Source: Pedobacter quisquiliarum (lineage in GTDB: Bacteria; Bacteroidota; Bacteroidia; Sphingobacteriales; Sphingobacteriaceae). Taken from it: DNA of 64,000 nucleotides. The position numbers were made by a program, and so were the translations under genes. The stretch spans positions 1-64,000 of the forward strand of contig NZ_BMIL01000012.1 in the NCBI RefSeq assembly GCF_014642175.1, given 5' to 3'. Within the stretch, counting starts at the first letter, position 1. Each line of letters starts with the position of its first letter. Under the pieces are notes generated by a model. That model searched no databases and was not told the origin of the DNA. It saw nothing but the letters and a program-made list of their open reading frames with translations. Shown here piece by piece: positions 1-10,154 of the stretch.

Positions 1-99
1 CTTCTTTGAAATACAAAAATACTTTTTTGTCTTAAATGTTTGGAATTTAAAACAGTACCTTTTTTATTGCCTTTAAAACTAATATATTAGTTGATAGAT

Positions 100-1332
100 A
101 TGATGATGAGACACCTTACCCTTTGCTTTATTTTCCTGCTGCTTTCTAGTGGCCTTTATGCGCAGAACCTAGCCATCACTGGTGTGGTGAAAGATAAAAA
201 AGGTGTTGAATTACCGGGTGCTGGTGTTTACCTGAGTAATTATAAGAATGCAACATCCACGAATGCGGAGGGCAAGTTTACGCTTGGGAACCTGAAGCCC
301 GGTAATTACGATGTATTGGTGCAGATGATTGGCTACCTCCCCTACACAAAGAATGTGGTTCTGTCGGATAAATCGACAAGTATTCAGGTGATCTTACAGG
401 AGAATCCGATTCAGCTGGATGAAGTGGTGATTCGCACTGATCCCAATCGGGAGAAATATTTGCAGGTATTTAAGGAGTTTTTCATCGGCAAGACGCCAAA
501 TGCAGAAAAGTGCAAGATCTTAAATCCTGCGGTTCTGCGCGTGGATTACGATAAAGAGCGAAAGATCTTGACGGTTAAATCTGACGACTTCCTGATCATA
601 GAGAATAAAGCCCTGGGATATAAGCTCCGCTATATGCTACAGTTCTTCGAGTACAATTATAACACGCGCATTGTTTATTACAGTGGCTTGCCAAACTTTG
701 AAGAGATGAAGGGTAGTAAGGGCACACGCAATCGTTGGGTTCAAAAACGCGAGACCGCGTATTATGGATCCACGCAGCACTTTTTCAAATCGCTGTATGC
801 GGGTACAAGCAAGGGAGAAGGATTTATGCTGCACAAGCTGATTAAGATTCCAAATAGCCAGCGTCCTTCTGATGCTATAATTAATGCTGAGATTACGAAA
901 CTGACAAAGAACAGGAATGTAGTTATACGCATCAATACGCCTACAAACGACTCGCTCCGTTACTGGATGAAGATTCGGGAGATGCCCAAGGAAATTAGCA
1001 CCCTTAATCGACAGGAGATACTGCTCGACACCTTAGTGAAGCAGCAATACCGTGACCTTAAGACTTTAAGGTTTAAAGATCAGCTCTACGTGATTTATAC
1101 GAAGGAACGGGAAAGTACAGCGTATAGTAATATGTCTGGTCATGCGGTAAGCAGACCTCTGGATATCCCCAACTATCAGATTTCAATCGTGAACATGTTG
1201 CAATCTCCAGTTCACTTCTATGAACATGGGGGTGTGTACGAACCTAAATCGCTGCTGTTTGAAGGGTTCTGGGCCTTTGAGAAGATCGCAGACATGGTTC
1301 CAATGGACTATGTACCCTTGCCTAAGAAGTAA
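100..1332 (+). CDS. Exported protein with carboxypeptidase-regulatory-like domain
   Basis: Exported protein of about 410 residues. It opens with a signal peptide (hydrophobic LCFIFLLLSSG, cleavage after YAQ) and then a carboxypeptidase-regulatory-like beta-sandwich (about residues 22-105, ITGVVKDKKG...GAGVYLSN...STNAEGKFTL...GYLPY), the module found at the N-terminus of Bacteroidota outer membrane and surface proteins. The remaining ~300 residues match nothing I recognise and show no plug or obvious barrel repeats. A TTG at 91 extends the frame, but three ATGs in a row at 100, 103 and 106 are better starts. The last ~14 codons recur, decayed, in the following non-coding DNA. Role unknown; envelope location inferred. 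Confidence 0.8.
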   Translation: MMMRHLTLCFIFLLLSSGLYAQNLAITGVVKDKKGVELPGAGVYLSNYKNATSTNAEGKFTLGNLKPGNYDVLVQMIGYLPYTKNVVLSDKSTSIQVILQENPIQLDEVVIRTDPNREKYLQVFKEFFIGKTPNAEKCKILNPAVLRVDYDKERKILTVKSDDFLIIENKALGYKLRYMLQFFEYNYNTRIVYYSGLPNFEEMKGSKGTRNRWVQKRETAYYGSTQHFFKSLYAGTSKGEGFMLHKLIKIPNSQRPSDAIINAEITKLTKNRNVVIRINTPTNDSLRYWMKIREMPKEISTLNRQEILLDTLVKQQYRDLKTLRFKDQLYVIYTKERESTAYSNMSGHAVSRPLDIPNYQISIVNMLQSPVHFYEHGGVYEPKSLLFEGFWAFEKIADMVPMDYVPLPKK

Positions 1333-1535
1333 CACGCTACTCTACTGCGTATTGTTCATTAGGCATTTGATAAAATTGCAGACATGGTTCTCATGGACTA
1401 TATACCAGGGCCTAGGAAGTAACTTCCTGATTTAATGCGTATTGTTCATTAGGCATTTGAAAGAATTGCAGAATGTTACCAATGGAAAATGTACCCTTAC
1501 CTAGGAAGTAATTCCTTGATCTTCTGCATATTATT
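1291..1535 (+). repeat. Degenerate 90-bp tandem repeat of a gene's 3' end
   Basis: Three imperfect copies start at 1291, 1381 and about 1471. The first contains the final codons and stop of the preceding gene (gacatggttc...cctaagaagtaac). The second repeats this with substitutions, including the same in-phase stop and the trailing attgttcattaggcattt. The third is more diverged and about one base shorter. Copies two and three lie outside the gene and look like a decaying tandem duplication. Confidence 0.8.
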
Positions 1536-1557
1536 CTTATACTTTTATTTCTATGCC

Positions 1558-1589
1558 TTTGTTAGTTGCTAAATATATTAGTATTTTTA
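1558..1589 (+). promoter_or_regulatory. Bacteroidota-type promoter candidate for the radical SAM gene
   Basis: TTTG at 1558-1561, a 20-nt spacer, then TATTTTTA at 1582-1589. This matches the TTTG/TAnnTTTG consensus with one mismatch in the last base. The predicted start of transcription is almost at the ATG (1594), so the leader would be very short. Confidence 0.4.
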
Positions 1590-1593
1590 CAAC

Positions 1594-2667
1594 ATGGACT
1601 TACAGGGAGACAAATCTTCAATTTATTTTAAAGGTCGCGGTGCGCAGCTAAATCCGCATAATCGCTTCTTGAAAAATGATTATGTAAAGGAACATGCGGA
1701 AGGCATTGATGATTGGGAAGAATCGGATCAAAAAACATCGTTCATCTTTGGAGAGTCTAAGTCAGTTGTAAACAAAGTGGACAGTCCTGATGTGGGTATG
1801 GCTTACTCCCTCAATCCGTACCAAGGATGTGAACATGGCTGTACATACTGTTATGCACGAAACAGTCATGAATACTGGGGCTTTAGCGCCGGACTGGAAT
1901 TCGAAAGGAAGATCATCGTGAAAAAGGATGCGCCGCAGCTCTTCCGAAAGTTCCTGGAGAAGAAAGGCTGGGCTGCAGAAATCATCTCCCTTTCAGGTAA
2001 TACGGACTGTTATCAACCCGCTGAACGGAAGTTTAAGCTCACCCGACAGCTGCTGGAAATTGCACGCGAGTACAAACAGCCCATTGGCATGATTACCAAA
2101 AATGCACTGGTACTGCGCGACCTAGACATTCTCAAGGAGATGGCTCAGGAGAAGCTCTGCATGGTGTATGTATCTATAAACAGCCTCAATGAAGACCTGC
2201 GACTAAAGATGGAACCAAGAACAGCGACTGCTGTGCAACGGCTGAAAGTAGTAGAGCAGCTCAGTGCTGCCGGCATCCCGGTTGGCGTTATGGTTGCACC
2301 ACTCATACCTGGTCTAAGTGACCACGAAGTTCCTGCAATTTTAAAAGCGGTAGCCGAGCGTGGCGCTGTAAAGGCGGGATATACCGTTGTACGGCTAAAC
2401 GGCGCAATCGGCGGGATATTTAAGGACTGGCTCGAGAAGAACTACCCAGATCGTTTTGACAAGGTATGGCACATGATCCAGTCTTGCCATGGCGGTCAGG
2501 TTAATGATAGTCGCTTTGGTGAACGCATGAAAGGGAAAGGGAATATTGCGCAGCTGATTAGCGATACATTCAAACTGCACTGCAGGCTGAATAAGCTAAA
2601 CTTAGCACCTATAGAACTTGATTCAAGTAAGTTCCTGGTACCGAAGGCACAACTCAATCTTTTTTAA
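1594..2667 (+). CDS. PA0069-family radical SAM protein
   Basis: A 357-residue radical SAM protein of the PA0069/Rv2578c family, distantly related to spore photoproduct lyase. The CxxxCxxC motif that holds the [4Fe-4S] cluster and binds S-adenosylmethionine is C79, C83, C86 (GCEHGCTYCYAR). It is preceded by the family's SLNPYQGC segment and followed by the usual barrel elements (SLSGNTDCYQPAE, GMITKN, APLIPGLSD). The substrate of this family is unknown to me. The gene stands alone, transcribed toward clpC, and the hairpin at 2870-2906 can serve as terminator for both. Confidence 0.88.
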   Translation: MDLQGDKSSIYFKGRGAQLNPHNRFLKNDYVKEHAEGIDDWEESDQKTSFIFGESKSVVNKVDSPDVGMAYSLNPYQGCEHGCTYCYARNSHEYWGFSAGLEFERKIIVKKDAPQLFRKFLEKKGWAAEIISLSGNTDCYQPAERKFKLTRQLLEIAREYKQPIGMITKNALVLRDLDILKEMAQEKLCMVYVSINSLNEDLRLKMEPRTATAVQRLKVVEQLSAAGIPVGVMVAPLIPGLSDHEVPAILKAVAERGAVKAGYTVVRLNGAIGGIFKDWLEKNYPDRFDKVWHMIQSCHGGQVNDSRFGERMKGKGNIAQLISDTFKLHCRLNKLNLAPIELDSSKFLVPKAQLNLF

Positions 2668-2869
2668 AAGCTGTCTTATTGCCCGCAAGTATAGTTTTTA
2701 AAAGACCGTTGCGTTTTTTAAACTGAGCCTGGTAAAGTATTTTGCCTCACCCAAGGGCATGATTGTTAAAGAACGTTGGTCTTCTCAAGTGAAGGAATAT
2801 TCGAGACCTTTCCACTTCCTTAACTCCTATGATTATCAACCGTGTAACCTGATATTAATATCTATGCGT

Positions 2870-2906
2870 AAAAAAAGCCCGTTGATCAATGACCAACGGG
2901 CTTTTT
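2870..2906. terminator. Bidirectional intrinsic terminator between radical SAM gene and clpC
   Basis: A perfect 9-bp stem (AGCCCGTTG at 2876-2884 with CAACGGGCT at 2894-2902) is flanked by an A-run on the left and a T-run on the right. It can therefore stop the leftward clpC transcript and the rightward radical SAM transcript. The rest of 2668-2921 shows no supported gene. Confidence 0.85.
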
Positions 2907-2921
2907 ACTTATTCTGAAAGG

Positions 2922-5456
2922 TTATGCACCTTCTTCTTTTTTCTTTTTCTTACCTGGGCTTCTGTTCTCTACGGTAATTTGATCACTTTCTTTGTTGTAA
3001 TCAATCTCCAGAACATCACCTTCACTTACATCTCCTTTTAGGATTTCCTCAGCAATTGGATCTTCAAGGTACTTCTGAATCGCACGTTTTAGTGGACGTG
3101 CACCGAAGTTGATGTCAAACCCTTTGTCAGCGATGAAATCTTTAGCAGCGTCAGTAAGCTTGATTTCATAACCAAGATTATGAACTCTGCCGAACAGTGA
3201 TTTGAGTTCAATGTCAATGATTTTGAAGATCTCTTCTTTACCTAAAGTATTGAAGACAACCACATCATCAACACGGTTAAGGAACTCCGGTGCGAAAGCA
3301 CGTTTTAACGCGTTCTCGATAACACCTCTGGAGTGCGCATCAACCTGACTCGTCTTAGCGGAAGTAGAGAAACCAACACCTTGACCGAAATCTTTCAACT
3401 GGCGTGCACCAATGTTCGACGTCATGATGATGATGGTATTTCTAAAGTCCACTTTGCGACCTAAACTATCGGTCAGCTGTCCTTCGTCCAGTACCTGTAA
3501 AAGGATATTGAATACGTCAGGGTGAGCTTTTTCAATCTCATCAAGTAAGATTACAGCGTACGGTTTACGGCGAACTTTCTCCGTTAACTGACCACCTTCT
3601 TCGTATCCAACGTATCCCGGAGGCGCACCCACCAAACGTGACACTGCGAATTTCTCCATGTATTCACTCATGTCGATCTGAATCAGTGAATCATCACTAT
3701 CGAACATAAAGCGTGCAAGCTCTTTCGCCAGCTCCGTTTTACCCACCCCAGTTGGACCAAGGAAGATGAATGAACCGATTGGCTTTTTAGGGTCTTTCAA
3801 TCCTGCTCTTGTACGTTGGATGGCTTTTGTCAATTTCTTGATTGCATCATCCTGACCGATAATCTTATTAGCAACCGTATCATACATGTTCAACAGTTTC
3901 TGACTGTCCGTCTGTCCAACACGTTGTAAAGGAATACCAGTCATCATGGAAACAACTTCAGCAACATTATCCTCACTTACGGTATAACGTTTAGTCTTCG
4001 TTTCTGTTTCCCACTCGGATTTTGCACGGTCAAGTTCTTCCAGAAGATTCTTTTCAGTGTCCCTCAGTTTTGCGGCTTCCTCGTATTTCTGGCTTTTTAC
4101 CACCTTGTTCTTTTCAACCTTGATGTCTTCTATCTTGGTTTCGATCTCAATGATCTTTTCCGGAACATGGATATTGGTTAAATGCACTCTTGAGCCCGCT
4201 TCATCCAATGCGTCGATGGCTTTATCTGGTAAAAAGCGATCTGTAATGTATCTTGATGTTAGCGCCACACAAGCGTTAATCGCTTCATCGGTATAAGTCA
4301 CACCGTGGTGATCCTCATACTTTTCTTTAATACGATTAAGAATCTCGATGGTTTCATCAGGAGATGCTGGTTCGATCATGACCTTCTGGAAACGACGATC
4401 TAGTGCACCATCTTTCTCAATGTATTGACGGTACTCATCTAGTGTAGTGGCACCGATACATTGAATTTCTCCCCTTGCCAATGCTGGTTTAAACATGTTC
4501 GAAGCATCTAAAGAGCCCGAAGCACCACCTGCACCAACAATGGTGTGGATTTCATCAATAAACAGGATCACATCCGTAGATTTCTCCAATTCATTCATAA
4601 CTGCTTTCATTCGCTCCTCAAACTGCCCACGGTATTTTGTACCCGCAACAAGAGAGGCAAGATCAAGCGTTACTACGCGTTTGTTAAACAACACCCTTGA
4701 AACCTTACGCTGAACAATACGCAATGCTAGTCCTTCTGCGATGGCAGACTTACCCACACCGGGTTCACCGATAAGGATTGGGTTATTCTTTTTTCTACGT
4801 GAAAGAATCTGAGATACGCGTTCGATCTCTTTTTCCCTGCCCACAATCGGGTCAAGGCGACCTTCCTCTGCAGCTTTAGTCAAGTCCCTGCCGAAATTAT
4901 CGAGCACAGGAGTTTTAGATTTAATGTCAGAAACTTTCTTCGGGCCGCTGAAGCTCTCCTCTTCACGATAATCATCGTCACTGCCTGCAGAGGCACTGTT
5001 CTGAATATCATCTCTGAAGTTGTTTTTGTTTACTTCAACTTCCTGCTTGAAAATCTCATAGTTGATGCTGAATTGCAATAAGATCTGTGAGGCAATGTTA
5101 TCATCATCGCGAAGAATTGACAATAACAAGTGCTCAGTACCTATCAGGTCGCTCTTAAATATCTTAGCTTCTAAATAAGTGATCTTTAAAACTTTCTCAG
5201 CTTGTTTCGTAAGTGGGATGTTTCCCAGATTTACCGTTACACTTGAAGTACCTCTTACGGCATCTTCAATGGCACGTCGTAACTTTGAAGTATCTACTCC
5301 AAGTGACCTTAGAACCTTAATGGCCATACCATCGCCTTCGCGAATCAGGCCTAATAATAGATGTTCTGCGCCTATGTAATCGTGACCAAGTCTCAGGGCT
5401 TCTTCCCTGCTAAATGAAATCACATCTTTAACTTGTGGTGAAAACTTAGCTTCCAT
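2922..5456 (-). CDS. clpC: ATP-dependent Clp protease ATPase subunit ClpC
   Basis: HSP100 unfoldase of 844 residues that feeds substrates to ClpP. Two Clp-N repeats span about residues 1-140. AAA+ module 1 has Walker A GEPGVGKS (230-237) and Walker [10 protein letters not shown] coiled middle domain with a UVR-like segment ([16 protein letters not shown]) follows, then AAA+ module 2 with GPTGVGKT and [16 protein letters not shown] tripeptide in module 2 fits the hydrophobic ClpP-docking loop. The middle domain is short, as in ClpC/ClpA and unlike ClpB. The C-terminus is lysine-rich and acidic. The gene is monocistronic with a clear terminator. Confidence 0.95.
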   Translation of the reverse strand: MEAKFSPQVKDVISFSREEALRLGHDYIGAEHLLLGLIREGDGMAIKVLRSLGVDTSKLRRAIEDAVRGTSSVTVNLGNIPLTKQAEKVLKITYLEAKIFKSDLIGTEHLLLSILRDDDNIASQILLQFSINYEIFKQEVEVNKNNFRDDIQNSASAGSDDDYREEESFSGPKKVSDIKSKTPVLDNFGRDLTKAAEEGRLDPIVGREKEIERVSQILSRRKKNNPILIGEPGVGKSAIAEGLALRIVQRKVSRVLFNKRVVTLDLASLVAGTKYRGQFEERMKAVMNELEKSTDVILFIDEIHTIVGAGGASGSLDASNMFKPALARGEIQCIGATTLDEYRQYIEKDGALDRRFQKVMIEPASPDETIEILNRIKEKYEDHHGVTYTDEAINACVALTSRYITDRFLPDKAIDALDEAGSRVHLTNIHVPEKIIEIETKIEDIKVEKNKVVKSQKYEEAAKLRDTEKNLLEELDRAKSEWETETKTKRYTVSEDNVAEVVSMMTGIPLQRVGQTDSQKLLNMYDTVANKIIGQDDAIKKLTKAIQRTRAGLKDPKKPIGSFIFLGPTGVGKTELAKELARFMFDSDDSLIQIDMSEYMEKFAVSRLVGAPPGYVGYEEGGQLTEKVRRKPYAVILLDEIEKAHPDVFNILLQVLDEGQLTDSLGRKVDFRNTIIIMTSNIGARQLKDFGQGVGFSTSAKTSQVDAHSRGVIENALKRAFAPEFLNRVDDVVVFNTLGKEEIFKIIDIELKSLFGRVHNLGYEIKLTDAAKDFIADKGFDINFGARPLKRAIQKYLEDPIAEEILKGDVSEGDVLEIDYNKESDQITVENRSPGKKKKKEEGA

Positions 5457-5638
5457 ATCTACCTTTCTTTACCGGAATGCTCTAAACTATAAATTATGTT
5501 TAAATAAGCGAGACCATTTTTTTTAATTTATCAACAATTACGCCATCCCCCCTAATTATAATATGACCGGTGCCGTAATTTCACAAAACGCTGCGTATTT
5601 TGACTTTATTGCCGATATTTGTAATCCAATATGCAATT

Positions 5639-7318
5639 ATGTCAGACGAAAAAATAATATTCTCGATGGCCGGGGTAAATAAGATTTACCCTCCACAGAA
5701 ACAAGTATTAAAAAATATATACCTGTCCTTTTTTTATGGTGCTAAAATAGGCGTTATCGGTCTAAATGGTTCAGGAAAGTCATCGCTACTGAAAATTATA
5801 GCTGGGCTTGACAAATCTTATCAGGGTGAGGTTGTTTTCTCTCCGGGTTACTCTGTCGGATACCTTGCTCAGGAGCCAATCCTAGACAACGAAAAGACTG
5901 TGCGTGAGATTGTTGAGGAAGGTGTGTCTGAAATCACCGCCATCCTGAAAGAATACGAAGAGATCAATGAGAAGTTCGGCCTGCCGGAAGTTTATGAGAA
6001 TCCAGATGAGATGGAGAAACTCATGAACAAGCAAGGTGAACTTCAGGATAAAATCGATGCGACCAATGCCTGGGAGCTGGACAACAAACTGGAGCGCGCG
6101 ATGGATGCTCTACGTTGCCCTGATCCAGAAACCAAGATCGGTGTACTGTCGGGTGGGGAACGCAGAAGGGTTGCCATGTGCCGCCTGCTCCTTCAGGAGC
6201 CAGATGTCTTGCTTCTTGATGAGCCTACCAACCACCTTGATGCGGAAAGTATCGACTGGTTAGAGCAATTCCTGAAAGATTACAAAGGAACCGTTATTGC
6301 CGTAACCCACGACAGATACTTCCTGGATAACGTTGCCGGATGGATCCTTGAACTTGACCGTGGAGAAGGTATTCCATGGAAAGGCAATTATTCTTCATGG
6401 CTAGACCAGAAAGCGAAACGCCTTTCACAGGAAGAAAAAACGGAGAGTAAACGTCAGAAAACCCTTGAGCGTGAGCTTGAATGGGTACGCATGGCGCCAA
6501 AAGCCAGACATGCAAAGTCCAAAGCGAGGCTTTCCAATTACGAGAAACTTGCTTCAGAGGATTCGAGGGAGCGTGAAGACAAACTGGAGCTCTTCATCCC
6601 TGCTGGTCCACGTCTGGGTAATGTAGTCATCGAAGCCAACAACGTAACCAAAGCTTATGGTGATAAAATCCTGTTTGAAAACCTCAGCTTCTCGCTACCT
6701 CCAGCAGGCATCGTAGGGATTATTGGTCCAAACGGCGCTGGTAAAACCACCCTGTTCCGCTTAATCACCCAACAAGAAACCCCAGACACTGGCGACTTCA
6801 GAGTAGGTGAAACCGTAGAGCTTGGTTATGTAGATCAGAACCACAATGACCTGGAACCCGAAAAAACTGTTTACGAGAACATCACAGACGGGCTGGATAA
6901 CATCCAACTTGGCAACAAAGCTGTAAATGGCCGTGCCTATGTGTCTAAGTTCAACTTCAATGGTGGTGATCAGCAGAAAAAAGTAGGCGTATTATCCGGT
7001 GGTGAAAGAAACCGTGTGCACCTGGCCATTACGCTGAAGAAAGGCGCTAACGTGCTCCTGCTCGATGAGCCAACCAACGATATCGACGTAAACACTTTGC
7101 GTGCATTGGAAGAAGCACTGGAAAACTTCGGCGGCTGCGCCGTGGTTATTAGTCACGACCGTTGGTTCCTGGATCGTATCTGTACACACATCCTTGCTTT
7201 TGAAGGCAATTCGCAGGTTTACTTCTTCGAAGGTAACTACAGCGATTACGAAGAAAATCGCAAGAAACGCCTTGGCGATGTCACTCCGCACCGCCTTAAA
7301 TACAAAAAACTAGCTTAA
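5639..7318 (+). CDS. ettA: ABC-F translation factor, EttA-like (energy-dependent translational throttle)
   Basis: Soluble ABC-F ATPase of 559 residues, close to E. coli EttA in length, with no membrane segments. ABC domain 1 has Walker A GLNGSGKS (41-48), signature LSGGER (170-175) and Walker B VLLLDE (190-195). A charged linker (about 260-330, QEEKTESKRQKTLEREL) leads to ABC domain 2, with GPNGAGKTT near residue 350, a second LSGGER and VLLLDEPTNDID. EttA binds the ribosomal E site and gates the first elongation cycle according to energy charge. I chose the ATG at 5639 (MSDEK) because it matches the family N-terminus; the frame also runs upstream to a TTG-type start at 5600. Confidence 0.92.
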   Translation: MSDEKIIFSMAGVNKIYPPQKQVLKNIYLSFFYGAKIGVIGLNGSGKSSLLKIIAGLDKSYQGEVVFSPGYSVGYLAQEPILDNEKTVREIVEEGVSEITAILKEYEEINEKFGLPEVYENPDEMEKLMNKQGELQDKIDATNAWELDNKLERAMDALRCPDPETKIGVLSGGERRRVAMCRLLLQEPDVLLLDEPTNHLDAESIDWLEQFLKDYKGTVIAVTHDRYFLDNVAGWILELDRGEGIPWKGNYSSWLDQKAKRLSQEEKTESKRQKTLERELEWVRMAPKARHAKSKARLSNYEKLASEDSREREDKLELFIPAGPRLGNVVIEANNVTKAYGDKILFENLSFSLPPAGIVGIIGPNGAGKTTLFRLITQQETPDTGDFRVGETVELGYVDQNHNDLEPEKTVYENITDGLDNIQLGNKAVNGRAYVSKFNFNGGDQQKKVGVLSGGERNRVHLAITLKKGANVLLLDEPTNDIDVNTLRALEEALENFGGCAVVISHDRWFLDRICTHILAFEGNSQVYFFEGNYSDYEENRKKRLGDVTPHRLKYKKLA

Positions 7319-7321
7319 TAA

Positions 7322-7515
7322 AGCTGCTAATATTAGCACTTAAGGTCGCTTACACTTCCCTAATCAAGTTGCTAACACTAGCCCTTAAGCCTGCTAACAT
7401 TTAGATTACCAAGGCTACTAATACTAGCTTCTAGCGATGCTAACGTTAGATTACCAAGGCTACTAACGCAACCTTATTAAAGCTACTAACACTAACCTTA
7501 ATCAAGCTGCTAACA
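7322..7515. repeat. Degenerate tandem array, about 22-23 bp period
   Basis: At least nine imperfect units of roughly aagctgctaacactaaccttaat fill the gap between two convergent genes. Using the core ctaa(c/t) as anchor, units fall at 7327, 7349, 7372, 7394, 7418, 7440, 7463, 7486 and 7510, a spacing of 22-24 bp. The last unit runs into the 3' end of the leftward outer membrane protein gene. No open reading frame or known repeat family was recognised. Confidence 0.75.
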
Positions 7516-7543
7516 TCAACCTCCAAACTGCTGGAGGTTGATG
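7514..7543 (-). terminator. Hairpin spanning the stop codon of the outer membrane protein gene
   Basis: A perfect 11-bp inverted repeat (CATCAACCTCC at 7514-7524 with GGAGGTTGATG at 7533-7543) covers the stop codon at 7516-7518 and the last codons. There is no T-run after it on the minus strand, so it may protect the mRNA end or assist termination rather than act as a standard intrinsic terminator. Confidence 0.4.
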
Positions 7544-10149
7544 TTTATACTCACCTGCAAATACCGCGTGTTCTGATTATTCTTGCTATCAATAATCGAG
7601 TTGTCAGACACATTACGGATAAAATAATTCCCCTGATTCAAGATGTCATAAGCCTGAATCTTAAACGTACCCCGCTCCCGCTTCAAGAAAGGTTTCTCCA
7701 GACTCATATTCACAATCGTCGGATTACTCGATGCAATGGCATAGCCGATATTAATGCGTTTCAAAGCATCAAAGCCAAGAATGATCCTGCGCGGCAAGGT
7801 CGTCTTCATGCTCAGGTTAAACTCATAAACTTGTATGTTCTTCAGGTTGCTATAGCCTAAAGAGTACCTATTACTGTTGTAATTATAGCTGGCATCCGCC
7901 GTAACAGATAATGCCTTTTTACTCATCCGCAGCAAAACCGCCTGCGAGAGGCTAAAGTTCTTGTTTTCATTAAGCACGTTGTTGGAATAAGAAACCGTGT
8001 TTCCGAAACCAACTGTACCCCGAACTTCCAGGTTGACCACATTATCCACAAAGGGCTGCGACCAGGAGTAGATTCCATCAACGTTATAAGCGCCATTCGC
8101 ATTCAAAAACGTCGTTTCCTGTTTCAAGCCATTCAAGGTATCACGCCGCAGGAACACATTACTCACCACTTGATTCTGCACGACCTCACCGTTAACAGCA
8201 AACATAATCACCCTCCCGGTTTGCAGGTTACTGTTCTGGAAAGACAAACTGGCGGTTTGGTTGAACGTAGACTTCAAATTGGGGTTACCGATGATCACAT
8301 TTTGCAAGTTGCGGGTATTGGGCACAGGCTGCAATTGCGCCAGATTTGGCGCCGCACTCGTTCCATTATACAGGAAAGTCAAACTGGTACGATCAGAAAC
8401 GTTGTAACTCACATTTGCCACTGGCGTAATGTTGAAACCCACATGCCTGATGTTCCCGAATGGCCGTTTATTGTACACGGTGAGTACATTCGGCTGGGCA
8501 CTTATCCCAAAGTTGTAACTCAAATCCTCTGCGCCATACCTGAAGTTCACACCGAACAAATGCGAACCGAACCTGGAAGTATAATCTGTACTCAGCGTAT
8601 CTACAATGCGCCTGCGGCCCTGTGCATTGTTCACCCGGGTCACCAGCGTATTAGCATTATCCTCCAATTCATAAGTATACACAAAATCCAGGTTCTTACT
8701 CACCAACGAGTCCTCATCATTAGACAGGGGCTCTGAAAAACGGATCGTTCCAGCCAGGCTCCTCAGCCTGTTTTTAGTATCCATTAACCTGTTCAGCAAG
8801 GAATCCTTTGCAAAAAGTCCTGTTTGCGGATTATAATACCTTATCCGGTTATCCATGTCATCATCCAGCTGCGATATGCCGTTCTTGGCAGAAATCCCAA
8901 TAGATAGCGTTCGCCCCGGCTTGGTCATGCGGTGCGACAAAGCGAGATTTCCATTCAACTCTGGTGTGTATTGGCTACTGAAAGTATTGTTGAATAAATC
9001 CTGCTTTATAACCCCGGTCTGTGCCGACAGTGCACGATAGGCTGTATTGCTGTTTAGAAAGTTCCCTGTAACCGCCGCCTGTAAATAGGTCTGTTTGCCA
9101 ATAGACTGCAGGTTCCAGCTCAAGTTATGCCGGCCTGTATTCGTATTGCGGTTATAGTCGTTTATGGTATAAAGTGAACCCGAAGGGTTTAGGGTTTCCG
9201 TATAATCCAGCTGGTGATTATCGTTCTTGTTGTTGTCGTAAACATAGGCAAGACTCCCGGTAACAGACTCACTCAGCTTGTCGCGATAGTTCATCCCCGC
9301 AGAAATGTTACGGTTTATCCCTGCCGGATTGTTGGTACTGTTTATATTCCCCTTAATACCCACCTGCTTTTTCTCACGCCATAGGTTCCCATTGGTTTGC
9401 AAGCCATAACGCTCACTGGTCCCAGCATAAAGCGCCGTGTTCCCGAAATTCCCCTTCCCACGCCCTGGCTTGGTCACCAGGTTTAACATCTTCTGCGACT
9501 CACCAGATTTATTCCCCGTGAACGAAGATTCATCACCATAATCATTAATGATCTGCACTTTCGCAATGATATCAGCAGGAAGTTGTGTAATGAAATCTTT
9601 GACGTTGTTGGTGAAGAAGTCCTCCCCATTCACCCGCAGCTTCGTCGTCGGCTGCCCCATGGAGATCAGCCGCCCGTCGCGATCAAACCGCAGCCCAGGC
9701 AATTGCCGGAGCAGTTCGTCAACGCGATCGTTTTCCCGGACCTGAAAAGCCGCAGCATTATACTCCACCGTATCTTTAAGCACCCTAACGGGGATGACCT
9801 GGGTCGTAATTACGACTTCCTTCAGCGTGTTTTTATCTCTTTGCAGGAAATAGGGGACGTTGGTATGCTTCTGCCCGGATTTAAAATCGAGTCGTATGTC
9901 GAGCGAATTGAAACCAAGACTCCTGATGCTAAGCAACGCAGTTGCCGCTACGATCCCGGAAATGCTGAATTTGCCCCGGAAATCAGTAACTGCCTGCAAT
10001 GTATCCTTGCCTGAGACAATCCGGACCGAAGCACCTGGCAAGACCCTGTTTGCAGAATCTTTAACCGTGCCACTTACCTTATTCGTAGCTTGAGCAATCG
10101 CATAACCAGAGCAAAAAAGATTGAACAAAAGGAATAGTAATATGCGCAT
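7516..10149 (-). CDS. TonB-dependent-receptor-like outer membrane beta-barrel protein
   Basis: Outer membrane protein of 877 residues. It has a signal peptide ending GYAIAQ, a carboxypeptidase-regulatory-like domain (about 23-105), and a plug-like region (about 120-220) containing RENDRVDELLRQLPGL, FFTNNVKDFI and the IINDYGDESSFTG segment typical of this Bacteroidota family. A long C-terminal beta-barrel rich in N, Y and T follows. No SusD partner is adjacent, so it is not a classic SusC/SusD pair. Proteins of this kind are annotated outer membrane beta-barrel family; the ligand cannot be told. The start is supported by a Shine-Dalgarno AAGGAG 5 nt before the ATG. Confidence 0.85.
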   Translation of the reverse strand: MRILLFLLFNLFCSGYAIAQATNKVSGTVKDSANRVLPGASVRIVSGKDTLQAVTDFRGKFSISGIVAATALLSIRSLGFNSLDIRLDFKSGQKHTNVPYFLQRDKNTLKEVVITTQVIPVRVLKDTVEYNAAAFQVRENDRVDELLRQLPGLRFDRDGRLISMGQPTTKLRVNGEDFFTNNVKDFITQLPADIIAKVQIINDYGDESSFTGNKSGESQKMLNLVTKPGRGKGNFGNTALYAGTSERYGLQTNGNLWREKKQVGIKGNINSTNNPAGINRNISAGMNYRDKLSESVTGSLAYVYDNNKNDNHQLDYTETLNPSGSLYTINDYNRNTNTGRHNLSWNLQSIGKQTYLQAAVTGNFLNSNTAYRALSAQTGVIKQDLFNNTFSSQYTPELNGNLALSHRMTKPGRTLSIGISAKNGISQLDDDMDNRIRYYNPQTGLFAKDSLLNRLMDTKNRLRSLAGTIRFSEPLSNDEDSLVSKNLDFVYTYELEDNANTLVTRVNNAQGRRRIVDTLSTDYTSRFGSHLFGVNFRYGAEDLSYNFGISAQPNVLTVYNKRPFGNIRHVGFNITPVANVSYNVSDRTSLTFLYNGTSAAPNLAQLQPVPNTRNLQNVIIGNPNLKSTFNQTASLSFQNSNLQTGRVIMFAVNGEVVQNQVVSNVFLRRDTLNGLKQETTFLNANGAYNVDGIYSWSQPFVDNVVNLEVRGTVGFGNTVSYSNNVLNENKNFSLSQAVLLRMSKKALSVTADASYNYNSNRYSLGYSNLKNIQVYEFNLSMKTTLPRRIILGFDALKRINIGYAIASSNPTIVNMSLEKPFLKRERGTFKIQAYDILNQGNYFIRNVSDNSIIDSKNNQNTRYLQVSININLQQFGG

Positions 10150-10154
10150 AACAG

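Noticed and set aside
2759..2917. A 52-codon plus-strand frame between the radical SAM gene and clpC
   Set aside because: It runs straight through the terminator hairpin and lacks recognisable features, so it is likely chance.
5599..5621. Promoter for ettA (TTTG followed by GATATTTG)
   Set aside because: The spacing is only about 11 nt and the -7 box has a mismatch, so it is not convincing.
7322..7515. CRISPR array
   Set aside because: Units are degenerate with no constant repeat and no unique spacers, and no cas genes are present; the same holds for the arrays at 20.6, 34.5 and 55.5 kb.
8170..8736. A 188-codon open frame on the plus strand inside the barrel protein gene
   Set aside because: It is antisense to a clearly coding gene with signal peptide and plug motifs, and its sequence resembles no protein; it reflects codon bias of the real gene.
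7516..10149. SusC-type nutrient receptor of a polysaccharide utilisation locus
   Set aside because: No SusD-like gene, glycosidase cluster or regulator is next to it; the protein fits the broader barrel family better.
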